Shown here: piece after piece, positions 19,751 to 28,653 of the stretch
How the letters are laid out: each line of letters begins with the position of its first letter
Position numbering within the stretch: the stretch's first letter is position 1
Assembly: GCA_025355465.1 (NCBI GenBank)
Contig: JANXZO010000039.1
Span: 1-37,492, forward strand
Direction of reading: 5' to 3'
Origin: Bacteroidales bacterium
GTDB taxonomy: Bacteria > Bacteroidota > Bacteroidia > Bacteroidales > FEN-979
Length of the DNA: 37,492 nt
Position numbers and translations under genes: made by a program
Notes under the pieces: model-generated
Told to the model about the DNA's origin: nothing
What the model saw: only the letters and a program-made list of their open reading frames with translations
Databases searched by the model: none

Positions 19751-20947
19751 TTGAATCCAGATATTTTGATAAAACCGGGAACATTCAATCTGAAAGCCTT
19801 CCTGTCGGGTATGATATTTACGCTGATTTACTTGCTGTTACCGGTCCCGGCGCAGGCTCAGTTCGAACATAAATTGCTTTCCTCCAACCTTCTCATCGAA
19901 GGCAAAGTACATTATGGTTTCCTCTATGCCCACCACCTTGAGCTGGAAATGTACAATGCACATTTCCCGGCATTCGAAATAGCCGTTTCCCAGATGACCT
20001 ATGGCAAATTCAAATGGGAGAGAAATTTCAACTACCCGATTATCGGAATTACATTTTTCTACTCGGGTTTGGGATATAACCCATCACTTGGACAAGCATT
20101 CGCCCTGATGCCATATATCAATTTTCCTCTGGTGAAAAATAAAAACCTTACGCTGGGATTCCGCTTTGCCTTAGGACTTGGTTATCTTACCCAACGATTT
20201 GACAGACTATCCAACTATAAGAATCTTGCTATCGGTTCTCATTTTAATGCCGCTATTAACCTGATGCTGGAAGCCCGTTACCGGATAAACTACTATCTCA
20301 CCCTAACCGGCGGTATCAGCCTGCAACATTTCTCCAATGGCTCACTGAAGCTCCCGAATTATGGAATTAATGTACCCCTGATTAATGTCGGCTTTGCCTA
20401 TCGGCCGGTAAAAGAAAACAAAAATATCGGCGACCGGTTCTATGCCCCTGTTGATCCATTTTCTGTTATTATTCGTCGATCAATCGAATTTAACCTGGGT
20501 GGAATGATCGGGTGGAAAGATATGCAAGCCCTTCTTGGAGAGAGATTTATGGTTTTTCATATTTATGAAAATACCATGGTGCAAATTAGCCGTAAAAGCA
20601 AGGTCGGTATCGGGTTTGACCTCTCCTACGATCCTTCACAGGTAGCAATTCTGGAAAAAGGCGGAACGCCTGTCGAAAATAAACTTTCCGTTGTGCGACC
20701 CGGGATAAACGCAGCTTACGAACTTATGATGTCCCGTTTGGGATTTTTCCTTAATTTAGGTGGTTATCTGGGTGGCAAAGAGAAAAGCAATGGCCCATTG
20801 TATGAAAAAATATCGGTTCAGTACAACTTCAGTAAAAATTTCTTCGCAAGTGTTATGTTGAAGGTCCACTGGGGAAGGGCAGACTATATCGGCTGGGGAA
20901 TTGGATATAAATTTGATGTATTCTATGGTAAAAAAACTTTAAAATGA
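19751..20947 (+). CDS. PagL-like acyloxyacyl hydrolase (lipid A 3-O-deacylase family)
   Basis: This 398-residue outer-membrane beta-barrel protein has a signal peptide ending PVPAQAQ. The motif LQHFSNGSLKLPNYGIN (H193, S195, N196) matches the HxSN catalytic site of the PagL/acyloxyacyl hydrolase family, which removes the 3-O-linked acyl chain of lipid A. The position of the PagL catalytic Glu is Asn (N207) here. Many alternating hydrophobic strands fill the remainder, and it is more than twice the length of classical PagL, with about 190 extra residues after the motif. The TTG start gives a normal signal peptide with two lysines; the alternative ATG at 19811 leaves a 16-residue one without positive residues, so the start is uncertain. 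It overlaps the GIN-domain gene by four bases. Confidence 0.8.
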   Translation: MNPDILIKPGTFNLKAFLSGMIFTLIYLLLPVPAQAQFEHKLLSSNLLIEGKVHYGFLYAHHLELEMYNAHFPAFEIAVSQMTYGKFKWERNFNYPIIGITFFYSGLGYNPSLGQAFALMPYINFPLVKNKNLTLGFRFALGLGYLTQRFDRLSNYKNLAIGSHFNAAINLMLEARYRINYYLTLTGGISLQHFSNGSLKLPNYGINVPLINVGFAYRPVKENKNIGDRFYAPVDPFSVIIRRSIEFNLGGMIGWKDMQALLGERFMVFHIYENTMVQISRKSKVGIGFDLSYDPSQVAILEKGGTPVENKLSVVRPGINAAYELMMSRLGFFLNLGGYLGGKEKSNGPLYEKISVQYNFSKNFFASVMLKVHWGRADYIGWGIGYKFDVFYGKKTLK

Positions 20948-21687
20948 ATTTTCAATCGTGGTATAAAATTCTTGCTTTCATTTTTGCTGCTTCGGTTACC
21001 ATCTCATGCAACAAGGATGGAGGGAAGTGTTTCTCAAACACAGGCCAGATTATCTTGCAGGATCGGATAGTGACTGACTTCGATAGCATTGCGTTGTACA
21101 ATAATGTAGATCTCGTTCTTACCCAGGATACCAACAACAGGGTGAGGGTTGAAGCCGGGCAGAACATCATTGGCGGAATAACCACGACGGTGACTGATCA
21201 CATGTTATTGATTCGCAACACGAACACCTGTAATTGGTTACGAAGCTATGCAGAACCTATGACGGTTTACGTTTCTGTGAAAAATTTACTGAAACTATAC
21301 TATGAATCAGCTGGAAACGTCACCTCTTCAAATACGATCCGGTCTGGACATCTAAATATTGACCTGTGGGGTGGTTGCGGTGTGATTGACCTGGATGTAA
21401 AAGTAAATATTGGCACTTTCATTCAACATATGGGTACCGCCGATCTTGTGCTTCGCGGTACGTGCAATGTCAGTTCAGTTTTTGCAGGTGATTTTGGAAA
21501 ACTTCAACTTGGAGATATGGTTACGGGGTACACCTTTGTTAAAAACACAGGATCCAATGACTGCTATGTTAACACAACCAAAATGCTGGATGCGACCATT
21601 GGGTCGATGGGCAATATCTATTATTCAGGGAACCCGGATAGTGTTTTCACCCATATCACCGGGTCAGGAGATGTACTGCCTTATTAA
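20944..21687 (+). CDS. GIN-domain (DUF2807) lipoprotein
   Basis: This 247-residue protein begins MNFQSWYKILAFIFAASVTISCNKDGG, a lipoprotein signal with lipidated Cys in TISC. The body is a right-handed beta-helix-like GIN domain: DFDSIALYNNVDLVLTQD, RVRVEAGQNIIGGI, MTVYVSVKNLLKLYYESAGNV and a terminal GSMGNIYYSGNPDSVFTHITGSGDVLPY. Such proteins are common in Bacteroidetes and have been described as putative adhesin heads; no enzymatic function is known. The ATGA overlap with the PagL-like gene indicates translational coupling, hinting at a joint role in the outer membrane. The stop is two bases from the convergent proS stop. Confidence 0.88.
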   Translation: MNFQSWYKILAFIFAASVTISCNKDGGKCFSNTGQIILQDRIVTDFDSIALYNNVDLVLTQDTNNRVRVEAGQNIIGGITTTVTDHMLLIRNTNTCNWLRSYAEPMTVYVSVKNLLKLYYESAGNVTSSNTIRSGHLNIDLWGGCGVIDLDVKVNIGTFIQHMGTADLVLRGTCNVSSVFAGDFGKLQLGDMVTGYTFVKNTGSNDCYVNTTKMLDATIGSMGNIYYSGNPDSVFTHITGSGDVLPY

Positions 21688-21689
21688 GA

Positions 21690-23165
21690 TCAATATGCCC
21701 TGGCAAAAATCACACGCTGGGTCGATGGTTTGCCAGAGTAGACACAACGACCTTCCTCCGGCATGTTGTTTAATGGAATGACTCGGATGGTCGCTTTGGT
21801 TTCCTCCTTGATCCTCTCTTCGGTTTCTGACGTACCATCCCAATGTGCGGAAATAAAGCCTCCTGTCGTATCCAGAACAATTTTAAACTCTTCCCAGCTG
21901 TCGACCCTGAAGGTATTGTTTTCGCGAAAAGAGAGGGCCCGCTGATAAAGGTTGGATTGAATAGCATCCAGTAGGTGAACTATTTTATTTTCAATGTCCT
22001 TGATCTGTAGCGTCTCCTTTTCCAACGTATCCCGCCGCGCAACCTCAATGGTTCCCTGTTCAATGTCGCGCGGACCAACAGTAAGTCTTACAGGTACCCC
22101 TTTAAACTCATATTCGGCAAATTTCCATCCCGGCTTGTGCGTGTCACGGTCATCAAATTTTACTGAAACCCCTTTACTTTCAAGTGCCTTCTTTATGGGC
22201 ACAACAGTTTCTGAGATTAAAGCCAACTGCTCAGGTGTTTTAAATACCGGCACAATAACTACCTGGATCGGTGCAAGTTTAGGCGGCAACACTAGTCCGT
22301 TATCATCAGAATGCGACATGATCAGCGCTCCCATCAGGCGTGTTGAAACGCCCCACGATGTAGCCCACACATACTCAAGCTGATTTTCCCGACTCAGAAA
22401 TTTAACGTCAAAGGCCTTGGCGAAATTTTGTCCAAGGAAATGGGAAGTTCCAGCCTGTAAAGCTTTGCCATCCTGCATCAATGCTTCGATTGCATAGGTT
22501 TCTACAGCACCGGCAAACCGTTCGGCAGGTGACTTAACCCCTTTCAGAACAGGCATCGCCATCCAGTTTTCGGCAAAATCAGCGTAAATATGAAGCATGG
22601 TTTCTGCCTCCTTTACCGCTTCGGGCCTCGTTGCATGAGCGGTGTGCCCCTCCTGCCACAGGAATTCAGCCGTGCGCAGGAACAGGCGTGTCCTCATTTC
22701 CCACCTCACCACATTCGCCCACTGGTTTATCAGAATAGGAAGGTCGCGATAAGACTGGATCCAGTTTTTATAGGTATCCCAAATAATTGTTTCAGAAGTA
22801 GGGCGAACTATAAGTTCCTCTTCAAGTTTAGCCTCTTCATCTACAATAATACCCTTACCGTCAGGTGAATTTTTCAGCCGATAATGGGTCACAACCGCAC
22901 ACTCTTTCGCAAACCCTTCAACATGACTGGCTTCCTTACTAAAGAATGATTTCGGGATGAAAATCGGGAAATAGGCATTTACATGTCCTGTATCTTTAAA
23001 CATCTTATCCAGTGCTGCCTGTACCTTTTCCCATATCGCATAACCATATGGCTTTATGACCATACAACCCCTAACAGCGGAATTTTCTGCCAGATCTGCT
23101 TTGATTACCAGATCATTATACCATTGAGAATAATTTTCAGCCCGAGTTGGAAAGTCCTTTGCCAT
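21690..23165 (-). CDS. proS: Prolyl-tRNA synthetase, archaeal/eukaryote-like (ProS type 3)
   Basis: This 491-residue class II aminoacyl-tRNA synthetase lacks the editing (INS) domain of the long bacterial form. Class II motifs include [39 protein letters not shown] (motif 2 region) and motif 3 [35 protein letters not shown] and [18 protein letters not shown] help define the active site. The anticodon-binding domain follows (IQVVIVPVF onwards), and the C-terminal zinc-binding-like domain ends RVIFARAY. This type is usual in Bacteroidetes. The gene is divergent from the Gly/Tyr-rich lipoprotein gene and has a TAnnTTTG element at 23216-23223. Confidence 0.96.
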   Translation of the reverse strand: MAKDFPTRAENYSQWYNDLVIKADLAENSAVRGCMVIKPYGYAIWEKVQAALDKMFKDTGHVNAYFPIFIPKSFFSKEASHVEGFAKECAVVTHYRLKNSPDGKGIIVDEEAKLEEELIVRPTSETIIWDTYKNWIQSYRDLPILINQWANVVRWEMRTRLFLRTAEFLWQEGHTAHATRPEAVKEAETMLHIYADFAENWMAMPVLKGVKSPAERFAGAVETYAIEALMQDGKALQAGTSHFLGQNFAKAFDVKFLSRENQLEYVWATSWGVSTRLMGALIMSHSDDNGLVLPPKLAPIQVVIVPVFKTPEQLALISETVVPIKKALESKGVSVKFDDRDTHKPGWKFAEYEFKGVPVRLTVGPRDIEQGTIEVARRDTLEKETLQIKDIENKIVHLLDAIQSNLYQRALSFRENNTFRVDSWEEFKIVLDTTGGFISAHWDGTSETEERIKEETKATIRVIPLNNMPEEGRCVYSGKPSTQRVIFARAY

Positions 23166-23215
23166 AATAAATATTTGGTATGAGATTTGCTATTATTGTC
23201 CAATCATAAAAGGGA

Positions 23216-23223
23216 CAAATTTA
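23216..23223 (-). promoter_or_regulatory. -7 element for proS
   Basis: CAAATTTA on the plus strand reads TAAATTTG on the minus strand, 50 bases before the proS ATG. A possible TTTG (23248-23251, minus strand) lies 24 bases upstream, slightly further than usual. Confidence 0.5.
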
Positions 23224-23282
23224 CAAAAAAAACCTTTCTTTCAGTAACAAACGACCTTCCTGACCATCCAAGGAGACAAACC

Positions 23283-24689
23283 ATGAAAAAGACAACCAGC
23301 ATCATTCTGTTCATTGCCCTGGGAATTACAGCCTGTACCACCCAGAAGCAAACAGCTGTAAACGATGATGTGTATTATTCCCCGAAACAGGCACAGAGTT
23401 ACGCCGCAGACAGTCGCTACACGACTACCAGTGCTCAGGTACTTAAACCAGAAAACACAACCGCCCCGAAAAGCGGCTCTTCCACAGTTGTGCGTGATGA
23501 TAACGACTATTCTTATTCAGCTCAGATCCAGCGCTTCAACAACAAGGATACTACCAAAGGCTATTACGATGAATCCTTTACCAGCGGGAATGCCGGCCAG
23601 GTGTATGACAACAATTCAAACGTTACCATTTCCTTCGGGATCGGGGCCGGCTTTGGTGGATATTATGGGATGGGCTCATACTGTGGTGTGGGTTGGGGTT
23701 ATCCTTACAACAACTGGGGCTGGAATTATGGCTGGGGTTACCCATATGGCTATTATTCGCCCTGGTGGGGATACTATCCTCCCTATTATGGCTATGGTTA
23801 CGGATACGGTTATGGGTATGGCGGATACTGGAACGGATATTACGATGGGTACTGGAATGGTTATTGGGATGGATCTTATGGCAATTATACCTATGGTGGT
23901 TATTATGGACCGAGAACACCGCTTACCACTCCCGATGGTATTAACAACCGTAATCAACGGACAAATAATGAGCTGATGGGTAATTCATCCAGCAGGAACA
24001 ATCGGAATACTTCCGATTTAAACAATGGGCGTAACAACACCAGCCCTATTTACTCCCGCACTTCCGACGCTGGTAATAATGGGAGCCAGCGCAATGCCGA
24101 TCTTCAACAGAAACGGCAGGATACGAGGGTGCCTGCAAGCCAGGAAAGATACCGGTACTCAAGGTCCTCATCAGAGCGTCAGACGGCTCCATATCAAAGA
24201 ACAAATGCAAGAGACCAGGCTCAGCGCCAGCAAACGACACCGCGATATGCCAGACCGGAAAACGCGCAGCAAACCCAGCGCAGCAACCCGCAAAACTATT
24301 CATCTCCAGCATACCGTCAGCCCAGGTCAAGCCAGGAGTATCTCAGCCCAAGAGCCCAGAACCCTGGATCTTCCGAGAGGTCTTCCACAGGTCAGGGTAC
24401 CCGCGTTACACCTGGGTCCGGCTACAACTCGCGTCAATATGCTTCTCCTGTAAATAACAACAGAAGTTATTCACCTACTCCCCGGTCGTCTTCGTCCGGT
24501 TATTCCACCCCCTCACGTTCTAATTCCAACTACTCAGCACCAACACGTTCGGGTGGTGGATCCTATTCACAACCCTCGTCGCCTGGGAACAGCGGCAGCT
24601 ATTCAGCTCCCTCCCGCTCCTCCGGAGGTGGCGGTGGCGGCGGTGCACCTTCAGGCGGAGGTGGTGGCGGAGGCGGAAGACGTCGTTAA
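23283..24689 (+). CDS. Gly/Tyr-rich low-complexity lipoprotein with poly-Gly C-terminus
   Basis: I do not know a function for this 468-residue protein. It begins MKKTTSIILFIALGITACTTQKQ, a clear lipoprotein signal. Residues about 120-220 form an extreme Gly/Tyr/Trp-rich block with repeats such as YGYGYGYGYGG and YWNGYYDGYWNGYWDG. The second half is Ser/Arg/Gln/Asn-rich and probably disordered, and the protein ends in two poly-glycine runs and RRR. Related low-complexity proteins in Bacteroidetes have been labelled vitellogenin-like, without functional meaning. An ATG at 23283 is chosen over an in-frame TTG at 23187, which would place the signal peptide internally. The FadL-like gene follows after 30 bases, so the two are probably co-transcribed. 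Confidence 0.8.
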   Translation: MKKTTSIILFIALGITACTTQKQTAVNDDVYYSPKQAQSYAADSRYTTTSAQVLKPENTTAPKSGSSTVVRDDNDYSYSAQIQRFNNKDTTKGYYDESFTSGNAGQVYDNNSNVTISFGIGAGFGGYYGMGSYCGVGWGYPYNNWGWNYGWGYPYGYYSPWWGYYPPYYGYGYGYGYGYGGYWNGYYDGYWNGYWDGSYGNYTYGGYYGPRTPLTTPDGINNRNQRTNNELMGNSSSRNNRNTSDLNNGRNNTSPIYSRTSDAGNNGSQRNADLQQKRQDTRVPASQERYRYSRSSSERQTAPYQRTNARDQAQRQQTTPRYARPENAQQTQRSNPQNYSSPAYRQPRSSQEYLSPRAQNPGSSERSSTGQGTRVTPGSGYNSRQYASPVNNNRSYSPTPRSSSSGYSTPSRSNSNYSAPTRSGGGSYSQPSSPGNSGSYSAPSRSSGGGGGGGAPSGGGGGGGGRRR

Positions 24690-24719
24690 TTTAAGCTAAA
24701 TTATCAAACCTTTCAGGCG

Positions 24720-26186
24720 ATGAAAACCAAGGTCCTATTCTTTCTAATATTTTTCGGCACCACTATCACTTTGGTTGCCCAGACAGCAGCTGACGCACTG
24801 CGTTATTCACGCGTATTTTATTCAGGCACCGCCCGGTTTAACGGTATTGGCGGTGCATTTGGTGCAGTGGGCGCCGACTTTTCTTCTCTTGCAACCAATC
24901 CTGCAGGAATAGGGCTTTACAAGGGGTCGGAAGTTACCCTTACCATTGCTCCCAATGTCGGAACATCAAACAGTATCTATAATGGTACGGAGGCTTCAAA
25001 CAACCGTGTAAATTTTGGCATGGGAAACTTCGGCTTCATATTAAACATCAAGCCGATGTCAAAACCCGGGTCATCTGTTGTGAAATCTCTTAATTTCGGA
25101 TTCGGATTTAATCGTCAGAACGATTTCAACAACCGGATTTCTATTCAGGGAAAAAACATGCACAACTCACTGATGCAGAGCTATGTTAATACACTCAACG
25201 ACAATGGCGTGAGACCGGGAGACATCATGAATACTTATCCTTTTGATATTGGATTGGCATGGGATACATATCTCATTGATACAACAAGGGGAAGTTATTA
25301 TTGTGATGCTGCATACGGCGGAGTACTTCAGAGAAAAACCATTGCAACCTATGGGTCGATGAACGAACTTGACTTTTCTATGGGTGGCAACCTGGGCGAT
25401 AAAGTTTATTTTGGTCTAACGATCGGCGTTCCATCCATCAATTACTACGAAAACAATACCTATGAAGAGTCCAGCATCAAAGATACCATACCGAATTTTC
25501 TTTCTTTAACCTATAATTATAACCTGCAAACAAAGGGAACCGGGGTAAATATAAAGTTTGGCCTGATCTATCGTCCGTTCGACTGGATGCGTATTGGTGC
25601 TTCCATTCATACACCTACCTGGTACACTAACATGCATGATGAGTGGTTTGGCAGTATGCAATCGAATTTCAAGATAACCTCATGGAATGCGACCAGTTAC
25701 AGCCCGCTTGGTTATTATGATTACCGACTCAGGACTCCGTTCCGGGCAATGGGCAGTGTGGCCTTTATCATAGGACAATACGGGATGGTAAGTGCCGACT
25801 ACGAATATGTGGATTATTCGCAAGCCAGGTTCAATTCGAACAACGACAGCTATACCGACGTCAATCGACAGATAAGCAGCAACTATAAATCCTGGGGGAA
25901 TATTCGTTTCGGGACAGAATGGTGTTTAGGTAATTTCAGGATTAGGGGCGGATTTGCCTATTTCAGCAACCCATACACAGGAACGGCAGCCAATACAAAT
26001 AACACAGAAAAATACCAGGCTTCCGGAGGGTTCGGATACAGATCCAGGTATTTTTTTGCCGATGTAACATATGTTTGGACCAGAACACAGGAAAATTATT
26101 ACCTCTATGATGCCTCGATGGTTCCACCTGCACAGCTCACATTATCAACACACAGCGTCCTGACTACAATCGGATTTAGATTTTAG
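24720..26186 (+). CDS. OmpP1/FadL/TodX family outer membrane protein
   Basis: This 488-residue beta-barrel has a signal peptide (MKTKVLFFLIFFGTTITLVAQ) followed by the FadL-type N-terminal hatch: ADALRYSRVFYSGTARFNGIGGAFGAVGADFSSLATNPAGIGLYKGSEVTL. The conserved GAFGAVGAD and NPAGIG elements are diagnostic. The remainder is alternating strands that end in GFRF with a C-terminal aromatic residue, as expected for Bam recognition. The family imports hydrophobic compounds such as long-chain fatty acids; in Bacteroidetes these proteins are often called hemin receptors without evidence. The stop overlaps the convergent TPR gene by 11 bases. Confidence 0.88.
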   Translation: MKTKVLFFLIFFGTTITLVAQTAADALRYSRVFYSGTARFNGIGGAFGAVGADFSSLATNPAGIGLYKGSEVTLTIAPNVGTSNSIYNGTEASNNRVNFGMGNFGFILNIKPMSKPGSSVVKSLNFGFGFNRQNDFNNRISIQGKNMHNSLMQSYVNTLNDNGVRPGDIMNTYPFDIGLAWDTYLIDTTRGSYYCDAAYGGVLQRKTIATYGSMNELDFSMGGNLGDKVYFGLTIGVPSINYYENNTYEESSIKDTIPNFLSLTYNYNLQTKGTGVNIKFGLIYRPFDWMRIGASIHTPTWYTNMHDEWFGSMQSNFKITSWNATSYSPLGYYDYRLRTPFRAMGSVAFIIGQYGMVSADYEYVDYSQARFNSNNDSYTDVNRQISSNYKSWGNIRFGTEWCLGNFRIRGGFAYFSNPYTGTAANTNNTEKYQASGGFGYRSRYFFADVTYVWTRTQENYYLYDASMVPPAQLTLSTHSVLTTIGFRF

Positions 26187-27726
26187 GAATATTTTTTTTG
26201 AGTCTGTTTATGCCAGCCTTGGCCTTTTGGCTGAGGCTGGCTTTATATTCGGGGGTTTTGATCGACAAGCACTCCCTGTAGGCGGAATCGGCTTTTGCAA
26301 ATTCACCGCTATTTTCATAAATCTGTCCCATCTGAAAAGCGGATGCTGCGGCAAAATAGTAGGGTTCATTTTTACCTCTTTGTATAGTTTGCAAATAGTA
26401 TTCAATGGCCTTGGATGAATTTCCGGTTTCCTGATAGATCCTGCCCAGACGGTAAGTGTACTCAATAAGGTCACGTCGGTTTTTAATGTAGTTTTTCAGC
26501 GGATTATCAAGAAGTTCTTCCAGGGATCGCTGGTAATACCCGCCATCAAACAGTAATCTTGAGCGAACCAGAATTACACTCGGACGAACCCCGGTGTTAG
26601 CTTCGTGGTAAGCCTGTTTATCCTCATCAACCAATGCTGCCCCCTTCTTCTTGACCAGTTGCATATAATCATTATATTTAACGGTATCACCCTGAATTAG
26701 TGCCGCCCAGGCAAGCTTCTGGAAGGCTGATTTCACATAATTCAGACCTTTGAAATTATCAACATAACGTTGAAAATAGGCGGCAGATTCAATATCGAGT
26801 TGGTGAAGGCGAGCAAGACCTTCAAGGTAATCAAGGAAGCAGAATGGATATAATTGGGTGGATGTACTACGTTGAACCAGGATTTTCAGAGCCTTGTCAT
26901 TAAAACCGTTCTTCATAAGAATACTGGCCCTTGCATAGATAATGAGCGGGCTTGGATCTGCATTGCCGGTTTCACCCTGGCTATACAATACACCGAGGAG
27001 AGATAAAGCATCGGTCTTATTTTTCTGCAGGTTTACGGCGATGATTGACAGGTAGTAGGTTGCCTCCGTTTTAAACAATCGGTAAACGGGGTCAGGTCCG
27101 CTGTAGGCAGCCATTTCGCTCAGTTCAGCAAGGCCCTGATTCATGGTACCGTCTACACCAACAAGGCTGGTAATCCATTTATAGTTGTCGGGAATTATTC
27201 CAACCAAAATGTGAACAACCCCCAAACCGATTTTATTGGGCAGAAACCATGGAAATTTTTCATTGTTCTCGGTAAAGAGGGAATGTGCTTTACGGATTTC
27301 GAGAGCAGCTGCTGTGTACTCACCAAATTTAAGTCTGGCAAATGCCCATTGCAAATTTAATTCTGCGAGGCAAAACCTGGCATAGGGAGAGTCCTGACTA
27401 CCTTCTTCAAGCGCCTCTATTCGACCCGATCGGTTAACTTTAAGCTGATCAAACTGTACCCGGTTTTCACCGATGAAGAGCGTTAAAAAATCGATATAGT
27501 TTTCGAGATAAACAGGGATAAGATTCGAGGCATTCGCCCGCAATTCCTCGCGTATCACTGCGCGGGCCTGATCGAACCGCAATGATAAAACCATTTTATA
27601 GGCATCCTGGCAACGCGTATTAAAAACAAATTGTGCCACGGAAATCTGGCTAAAAAACAGAAATGCACTTACTACCATAAAAAATCTGGTAATAAGTGCA
27701 TTTCGCTGTTTAGCAATTATGATCAT
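26176..27726 (-). CDS. Exported tetratricopeptide-repeat protein
   Basis: This 516-residue protein has a signal peptide (hydrophobic run FFMVVSAFLFFSQISVAQ) and an all-helical body. TPR-like units are clearest at the C-terminus: RRDLIEYTYRLGRIYQETGNSSKAIEYYLQTIQRG, then PYYFAAASAFQMGQIYENSGEFAKADSAYREC. No catalytic domain is recognised, and it probably acts as a periplasmic or envelope scaffold. The start is the ATG at 27726; an adjacent upstream TTG is rejected because the ATG overlaps the previous stop by one base (TGATG), suggesting translational coupling with the zinc-ribbon gene. Its role with Nif3 and the zinc-ribbon protein is unclear. Confidence 0.8.
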   Translation of the reverse strand: MIIIAKQRNALITRFFMVVSAFLFFSQISVAQFVFNTRCQDAYKMVLSLRFDQARAVIREELRANASNLIPVYLENYIDFLTLFIGENRVQFDQLKVNRSGRIEALEEGSQDSPYARFCLAELNLQWAFARLKFGEYTAAALEIRKAHSLFTENNEKFPWFLPNKIGLGVVHILVGIIPDNYKWITSLVGVDGTMNQGLAELSEMAAYSGPDPVYRLFKTEATYYLSIIAVNLQKNKTDALSLLGVLYSQGETGNADPSPLIIYARASILMKNGFNDKALKILVQRSTSTQLYPFCFLDYLEGLARLHQLDIESAAYFQRYVDNFKGLNYVKSAFQKLAWAALIQGDTVKYNDYMQLVKKKGAALVDEDKQAYHEANTGVRPSVILVRSRLLFDGGYYQRSLEELLDNPLKNYIKNRRDLIEYTYRLGRIYQETGNSSKAIEYYLQTIQRGKNEPYYFAAASAFQMGQIYENSGEFAKADSAYRECLSIKTPEYKASLSQKAKAGINRLKKNIPKI

Positions 27727-28643
27727 CAATGTACAGCGTTCACGATCCCTTCATCAACCAGGACGCGTCCACAGTATTCGCACACAATAATTTTTTTATG
27801 CATCTGAATATCAAGTTGATGCTGGGGAGGAATTTTATTGAAGCAACCTCCGCAAGCGTCGCGTTCAATCTGTACAACAGCAAGACCATTTCTGGCATTC
27901 TTTCTGATCCGTGTATAGGCAGTTAGCAGTCGTTCTTCGATATAGGCGCGGTTATCTTCTGACGATGAGATGAGATCATTCTCTTCTTTCTCAGTTTCTG
28001 CAATAATATCGTCAAGTTCATTCTTTTTTATCTCCAGGTCATTTTTACGATCCTGAAGCTGTTTCTGGTAAAGTTCTATCTCCTGTTTCTTTAAATCCAG
28101 ACTAACCGTGTGTTCACGGATGCGTTTTTCAGAGAGCTGGATTTCCAGATTCTGATATTCTATCTCTTTTGTCAGTGAATCGTACTCCCTGTTATTCCGA
28201 ACGTTCATCTGCTGATCTTCATATTTTTTGATGAGCGCCAATGCATCCCGGATGGCATTCTTCTTGTCAGTGATGGCCTTTTCCATGGAAACGGTTTCCT
28301 GGATCTGGTTATCAACACGGGTTTCGAGGCCAACAATCTCATCTTCAAGGTCCTGTACTTCGAGCGGCAACTCACCTCTGATAATACGAATCTTGTCAAT
28401 CTGGGAATCGATCTGCTGAAGGTTGTACAATGCGATCAATCTCTTTTCTATGGTAACTTCTCCTTTATCGTCAACAATATCCTGTTTTTGTTTCGGAGTA
28501 ACCTTTGTCGTCGCTGTTGCCTCGGGTGCCTCTTCTTCTTTAATCCCTGTCGTCTTTTTCAGAGGTACTTCCTTTGCTGCCGGCTTCTTGGCCAGTTTCG
28601 AAGGCTTTGAGGTGGCAACAGGCTTGCTCGTTGATTTTGCCAT
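27726..28643 (-). CDS. C4 zinc-ribbon coiled-coil protein (CT398 type)
   Basis: This 305-residue protein has three parts: a Lys/Ala/Pro/Thr-rich, probably disordered N-terminal tail (about residues 1-50), a long coiled coil (about 60-240, with stretches like YQNLEIQLSEKRIREHTVSLD), and a C-terminal zinc ribbon with C264, C267, C288 and C291 in CGGC and CEYC. Proteins of this type are widespread and often lie next to nif3, as here, 10 bases after it. A nucleic-acid-binding role is suspected for the family but unproven. It is cytoplasmic, with no signal peptide. Confidence 0.9.
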   Translation of the reverse strand: MAKSTSKPVATSKPSKLAKKPAAKEVPLKKTTGIKEEEAPEATATTKVTPKQKQDIVDDKGEVTIEKRLIALYNLQQIDSQIDKIRIIRGELPLEVQDLEDEIVGLETRVDNQIQETVSMEKAITDKKNAIRDALALIKKYEDQQMNVRNNREYDSLTKEIEYQNLEIQLSEKRIREHTVSLDLKKQEIELYQKQLQDRKNDLEIKKNELDDIIAETEKEENDLISSSEDNRAYIEERLLTAYTRIRKNARNGLAVVQIERDACGGCFNKIPPQHQLDIQMHKKIIVCEYCGRVLVDEGIVNAVH

Positions 28644-28653
28644 ATAATCGTTT

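Noticed and set aside
23187-23282. Extension of the Gly/Tyr-rich lipoprotein to a TTG at 23187
   Set aside because: It would bury a perfect lipoprotein signal peptide 32 residues into the protein.
23760-23900. Possible CRISPR or tandem DNA repeat
   Set aside because: The short repeats are codon-level YG/WNG repeats within a protein, without regular spacers.
23623-23957. Open frames on both strands in the Gly/Tyr-rich gene
   Set aside because: Repetitive GGN/TAY codons keep other frames open; the products are His/Asn or Ile/Thr-rich low complexity with no start context.
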